Assembly (NCBI RefSeq): GCF_000970465.2
Contig: NZ_LAJE02000285.1
Span: 1 to 64,000, forward strand
Source: Devosia insulae DS-56
GTDB lineage: Bacteria > Pseudomonadota > Alphaproteobacteria > Rhizobiales > Devosiaceae
DNA: 64,000 nucleotides
Direction of reading: 5' to 3'
Below are positions 61,017 through 64,000 of the stretch, in pieces. How positions within the stretch are numbered: position 1 is the first letter of the stretch; each line of letters opens with the position of its first letter. The notes below the pieces were generated by a model. The model saw only the letters and a program-made list of their open reading frames with translations, searched no databases and was not told the origin of the DNA. The position numbers and the translations under genes were made by a program.

Positions 61017-61844
61017 ATGCTGCGGCTTGTTGCTCGGTCGCTGATCTTCGTCCTCCTGACGCTGGCCACGCAGATCGGCGGCTTGGCTTATCTTGCTGCG
61101 CTGGGCCTGGCGCGGCTGCTGCGAGTGCGCCACCAGGCGCTGCGGCTTGGCCTGTTCCTCTTGTGCTACGGCGCTGCGTCGATCAGCGCGATGCTCGCGG
61201 TGCCGAGCCTTGGTCGTGTTCCCTTGCCGTGCTTTGCCGGCAATCAACAGGCGCTTGCGGCCCAGTCGCCACTCTACTGCGTGCTGAACCGCAATTACGT
61301 CACTCCGGAGCTGCGCGAGGCCGCCCAAGCGCTGGCCGAGCATGTCGATACGGAGTTTCCGGGGACAACCACCCTCGCCCTCGATGGCGGCTTTCCGTTC
61401 CTCGACGGCTTTCCGCTGTTGCCGCATCTCTCGCACGGCAATGGCCTGGCCCTCGACGTCGCTTACTATTACGAGGATGCCGAGAGCAGGTTTCGCAACG
61501 GCGTGACCCGCTCGCCGATCGGTTACTTCGCCTTCGAGCAGCCAGCAGCCAGCGATGTACACCCCTGCCTAGCGCAGCAGAATGGGCTCAGCCTGCGCTG
61601 GGATTTTGACGCTCTGCAGCCGCTGTTTCCGAATTATCGCCTCGAACGACAACGCACCGGCGCGGCTCTGCGCTGGCTGGCGACAGCGGGCGTGACGCGC
61701 TTCGGTGTCCGATCAGTGTTCATCGAGCCGCACCTCAAGCAGTCGCTAGGCGTCAACTCGAGCCACATCCGCTTTCAGGGGTGTCGCGCGGCGCGCCATG
61801 ACGACCATCTGCACATCCAGCTCGGACGGTCAGGCGGCGTCTGA
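61017..61844 (+). CDS. Membrane-anchored peptidase-like protein, M15/LAS-type metal motif
   Basis: A 275-aa protein with one or two N-terminal membrane helices (residues ~10-65) and a periplasmic domain. Metal-binding motifs fit the LAS/M15 D-Ala-D-Ala peptidase superfamily: H140-G-N-G-L-A-L-D147 (HxxGxAxD) and H264-L-H266 in HDDHLHIQLG. It could trim peptidoglycan. No close subfamily is recognised; some members are annotated as hypothetical. It overlaps the convergent hflX gene by 15 bp at the 3' ends. The ATG at 61017 has GGAG about 10 nt upstream. Confidence 0.6.
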   Translation: MLRLVARSLIFVLLTLATQIGGLAYLAALGLARLLRVRHQALRLGLFLLCYGAASISAMLAVPSLGRVPLPCFAGNQQALAAQSPLYCVLNRNYVTPELREAAQALAEHVDTEFPGTTTLALDGGFPFLDGFPLLPHLSHGNGLALDVAYYYEDAESRFRNGVTRSPIGYFAFEQPAASDVHPCLAQQNGLSLRWDFDALQPLFPNYRLERQRTGAALRWLATAGVTRFGVRSVFIEPHLKQSLGVNSSHIRFQGCRAARHDDHLHIQLGRSGGV

Positions 61845-63212
61845 GCCTTCGATGCGGCCGGCGAAGCGTTCGGTGAAGGCGTTCTTGTGCCGGGCCTCGA
61901 CCCGGACCTCGTAGACTTGGCCGTTCTCGTCCGGCTCGTCCTTGCCAATGATCTCGGCGTGGCCGTAGAGCCAGCCGACATCGGCGCCGGCGGTATGCGG
62001 CACCAGCACGCGGTAGGTCCGCCCCTGCCCGCCCAAGACCTTTTCGATGGTGTCGAGCAGCCTATCCAGCCCCTCGCCGGTCTGCGCCGACACCGGCACG
62101 GACGCGGCGACCTTGCCGAGCGGCGACAGCGTCGCCAGCGCCGGATAGGTGCCGTCGGCATCACGCTCCAAGAGGTCGACCTTATTCCAGACCTCGATGA
62201 TCGGGGTGGTCTCGGCCGACATGCCGAGTTCCTCCAGCACCTTCAATACGTCCTGCGCCTGCGCCGCGTGATCGGGGTTGGCGACGTCGCGGACATGCAG
62301 GATCACATGGGCTTCCAGCACCTCTTCGAGCGTCGCGCGAAAGGCAGCGATCAGGTCGGTCGGCAGGTCGGAGACGAAGCCCACCGTGTCCGACAGCATC
62401 ACCTCACGGCCATGCGGCAGGCTGATCTTGCGCACCGTGGTATCGAGGGTGGCGAACAGCAGGTCCTTGGCGAACACCCCTGCCCCGGTCAGCGCGTTGA
62501 ATATGCTGGATTTCCCGGCATTGGTGTAACCCACCAGCGCCACCACCTGGAACGGCACGGCATCGCGCCGGCCCTTCTGCTGGCCGCGGGTCTGGCGCAC
62601 CTTCTCGATGCGCTCTTCGAGCATCTTGATGCGGTCCTGCAGCTGCCGGCGATCGCTTTCCAGCTGGGTTTCGCCGGGGCCGCCCATGAAGCCGAAACCG
62701 CCCGAGCCGCGCTGGCGCTCGAGGTGGGTCCAGCTGCGGACCAGCCGGCTCTTCTGGTAATTGAGGTGGGCGAGTTCGACCTGCAGCACGCCCTCACGGG
62801 TGGCGGCGCGCTCGCCGAAGATCTCGAGGATCAGCCCGGTGCGATCCAGCACCTTGGTGCCGGTTTCCTTCTCGAGGTTGCGCTGCTGGATCGGGTGCAA
62901 GGCGGTGTCGACGAGCAGGAGTTCAATCTCCTCCTCCTTCACCCGCTTGGCGATCTCCTCGACATGGCCGCCACCGATGAAGGTCGCCGGCTTGATCTCG
63001 CGCACCTTGGCGATCTCGGAGAACACGATCTCGACACGGATGGCGCTGGCCAAGCCCTCGAACTCGGCCTTGCGCGCCTCGATGCTGTGGGTGGTGGCGC
63101 GGCCGCGGACATCGGGAATGACGAGGCCCACTCGGGTCGGCGCAGCACGCTGGTCTATGAATGCCTGTGGGCCGCCCTTGCGGGCGGCCTCGTCGTCAAA
63201 GTCATCGCTCAA
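61830..63212 (-). CDS. hflX: GTPase HflX (ribosome-associated)
   Basis: A 460-aa GTPase that binds the 50S subunit and rescues stalled or stress-damaged ribosomes. The HflX N-terminal domain shows FIGGGHVEEIAKRVKEEEIE and GPGETQLESDRR; the G domain shows GYTNAGKSSIFNAL (G1), DTVGFVSDLP (G3) and NKVDLL (G4). I place the start at TTG 63212, 8 nt after the hfq stop; there is no in-frame ATG near. The 3' end overlaps the convergent gene at 61017-61844 by 15 bp. Confidence 0.92.
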   Translation of the reverse strand: MSDDFDDEAARKGGPQAFIDQRAAPTRVGLVIPDVRGRATTHSIEARKAEFEGLASAIRVEIVFSEIAKVREIKPATFIGGGHVEEIAKRVKEEEIELLLVDTALHPIQQRNLEKETGTKVLDRTGLILEIFGERAATREGVLQVELAHLNYQKSRLVRSWTHLERQRGSGGFGFMGGPGETQLESDRRQLQDRIKMLEERIEKVRQTRGQQKGRRDAVPFQVVALVGYTNAGKSSIFNALTGAGVFAKDLLFATLDTTVRKISLPHGREVMLSDTVGFVSDLPTDLIAAFRATLEEVLEAHVILHVRDVANPDHAAQAQDVLKVLEELGMSAETTPIIEVWNKVDLLERDADGTYPALATLSPLGKVAASVPVSAQTGEGLDRLLDTIEKVLGGQGRTYRVLVPHTAGADVGWLYGHAEIIGKDEPDENGQVYEVRVEARHKNAFTERFAGRIEGSDAA

Positions 63213-63220
63213 GGTGTGTC

Positions 63221-63469
63221 TCAGTCCTCGCCGGTGTGCTCGGGATCGAACAGCTGGATCGGAGCGCCCGGCATGATGGTCGAGATGGCGTGCTTGTAGA
63301 CGAGCTGCGATTGCGCATCGCGTCTCAGGAGCAGGCAGAAATTGTCGAACCAGGTGATCACGCCCTGCAGCTTGACGCCGTTCACGAGGAAGATCGTGAC
63401 CGGCACTTTCTGCTTGCGGACATGGTTGAGGAACGCGTCCTGGAGATTCTGGGTCTTTTCGCTGGGCAT
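63221..63469 (-). CDS. hfq: RNA chaperone Hfq
   Basis: An 82-aa Sm-like RNA-binding protein, hexameric, that pairs small RNAs with mRNAs. Key blocks are [38 protein letters not shown] and [12 protein letters not shown] (the YKHAIS proximal-face motif). Length is typical for alphaproteobacteria. The ATG is at 63469. It precedes hflX, as in most proteobacteria. Confidence 0.97.
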   Translation of the reverse strand: MPSEKTQNLQDAFLNHVRKQKVPVTIFLVNGVKLQGVITWFDNFCLLLRRDAQSQLVYKHAISTIMPGAPIQLFDPEHTGED

Positions 63470-63679
63470 TCGTTGGCCTCTTCTCGCGGGATGTTAGACG
63501 GGCCGCAAGCCAACGGCCACGCCCTGTTGATGGGAACAACGGCCGCCACCGCCCCTGCCCCCTTTTATGGTCACTCTCCCATCGCCTTTGAAGTATGGCA
63601 CAGAAGAATCTTAGTGCCTACCCGTACACGCGCATGGCACCTGAGCGCATGGGCGAAACGGCCTAGTTCGTGATTGGTC

Positions 63680-63722
63680 GCGCTCTCGAACCGGAAAACT
63701 CTGCAACTTTTTCTGAAAGCGC
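63680..63722. repeat. Partial RIME-like element between ntrX and hfq
   Basis: GCGCT...AGCGC arms (63680 and 63718-63722) enclose CGAACCGGAAAACTCTGCAA and TTTTTCTGA, the same inner pattern as the element at 33097-33193. The rest of the 255-nt gap (63470-63724) shows no gene; it likely contains the hfq promoter. Confidence 0.65.
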
Positions 63723-63724
63723 CC

Positions 63725-64000
63725 CTAGAGCCCCAGCGACTTGATTTTGCGGTGCAAAGCGCTGCGCTCCATGCCGACGAATTCGGCGGTCTTGGAGATG
63801 TTGCCGCCGAACCGCTCGATCTGCGCCATCAGGTATTGCCGCTCGAACACCTCGCGGGCGTCGCGCAGCGGCAGGCTCATCAGGTGGGCCGATGAGTCGC
63901 TGTCGCCGACGGTCGGCAGCACTTCGCCGATATCGGGCGGCAGCATCGCCGCGGTGATCATCCCGTCGGCCGGGGTCTGGTCCTTGACGAGGATCAGCAG
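63725..64000 (-). CDS. ntrX: Nitrogen assimilation response regulator NtrX, C-terminal part
   Basis: The 3' end of ntrX; the rest lies beyond the window. It encodes a linker after the AAA+ domain (ILVKDQTPADGMITAAMLPP), then SLPLRDAREVFERQYLMAQI and the Fis-type helix-turn-helix (NISKTAEFVGMERSALHRKI). This order (ntrX then hfq) is usual in alphaproteobacteria. At least 91 residues are seen. Together with NtrY it forms a two-component system for nitrogen and redox control. Confidence 0.9.
   Translation of the reverse strand: MLILVKDQTPADGMITAAMLPPDIGEVLPTVGDSDSSAHLMSLPLRDAREVFERQYLMAQIERFGGNISKTAEFVGMERSALHRKIKSLGL

Overview
The window is a dense, GC-rich (roughly two-thirds G+C by eye) stretch of an alphaproteobacterial chromosome, most likely from the order Hyphomicrobiales (Rhizobiales). 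Devosia or a relative is my best guess, from gene order rather than any search. Supporting signs are the ntrX-hfq-hflX-mazG arrangement at the right end, the trpE/trpG-trpD-trpC-moaC-moeA run, an ATP12-type ATP synthase chaperone, a stand-alone FliN-like protein beside lipB, and RIME/REP-like palindromes between genes. There is no prophage, transposase, CRISPR array or rRNA operon. The only tRNA gene is tRNA-Leu(GAG).

Layout. 1-5.8 kb: a small unknown protein, a sulfate ABC transporter lacking its ATPase gene (binding protein, cysT, cysW), and a DUF3300/DUF2950 envelope pair. 5.8-15.4 kb, minus strand: an MFS drug exporter and a CueR-like MerR regulator, each behind a MerR-type promoter, then moeA, moaC, trpC, trpD, trpG, trpE and ppiD, mostly with overlapping ends. 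15.5-20.6 kb, plus strand: tpiA, secG, pyrG, a GNAT acetyltransferase, DUF4169, a LuxR-HTH/VOC fusion and a glutathione peroxidase. 20.6-25.7 kb: a tiny membrane protein, a P-loop kinase-like protein, ornithine/lysine decarboxylase, a DegP-type protease and rarA. 26.1-34.6 kb: the yqiJ/yqiK flotillin pair, a SulP transporter behind a structured leader, crcB, rluC, a secreted lectin-like protein, two tandem HAD phosphatases and the ATP12 chaperone. 34.8-37.9 kb, minus strand: rimO-folP-folB-folK.

38-45 kb is more mixed: DoxX, DUF4282, lipB, the FliN-like protein, tRNA-Leu, a GT25 glycosyltransferase, and the zinc/cadmium ATPase zntA with its divergent regulator zntR and operator. 44.4-48.9 kb holds a tightly coupled metH operon whose second gene looks like a COG0523/CobW relative without a Walker A loop. 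A perfect 20-bp palindrome sits in the metH promoter region. 49-57.2 kb is housekeeping: an alpha/beta hydrolase, rlpA, a D,D-carboxypeptidase, tmk, holB, metG, tatD and a metallo-beta-lactamase-fold hydrolase. 57.2-60.2 kb is a catabolic-looking insert: RidA, a SelA-like PLP enzyme, a possible divergent RidA-fold protein and a hydratase. 60.2-64 kb ends with mazG, a membrane-anchored M15-like peptidase, hflX, hfq and the 3' end of ntrX.

Functional themes are amino acid and cofactor synthesis (trp, folate, molybdopterin, lipoate, methionine), envelope maintenance (PpiD, DegP, RlpA, D,D-carboxypeptidase, SecG), metal and ion homeostasis (ZntA/ZntR, CueR-like, CrcB), and replication or translation support (tmk, holB, rarA, metG, rluC, rimO, hflX). 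The most unusual items are the metH-associated small genes, the leader upstream of sulP, a flotillin-partner gene whose best start codon is ATA, a CueR-like regulator paired with an MFS exporter, and the RidA/SelA-like cluster. All calls come from reading the sequence; no search was run.
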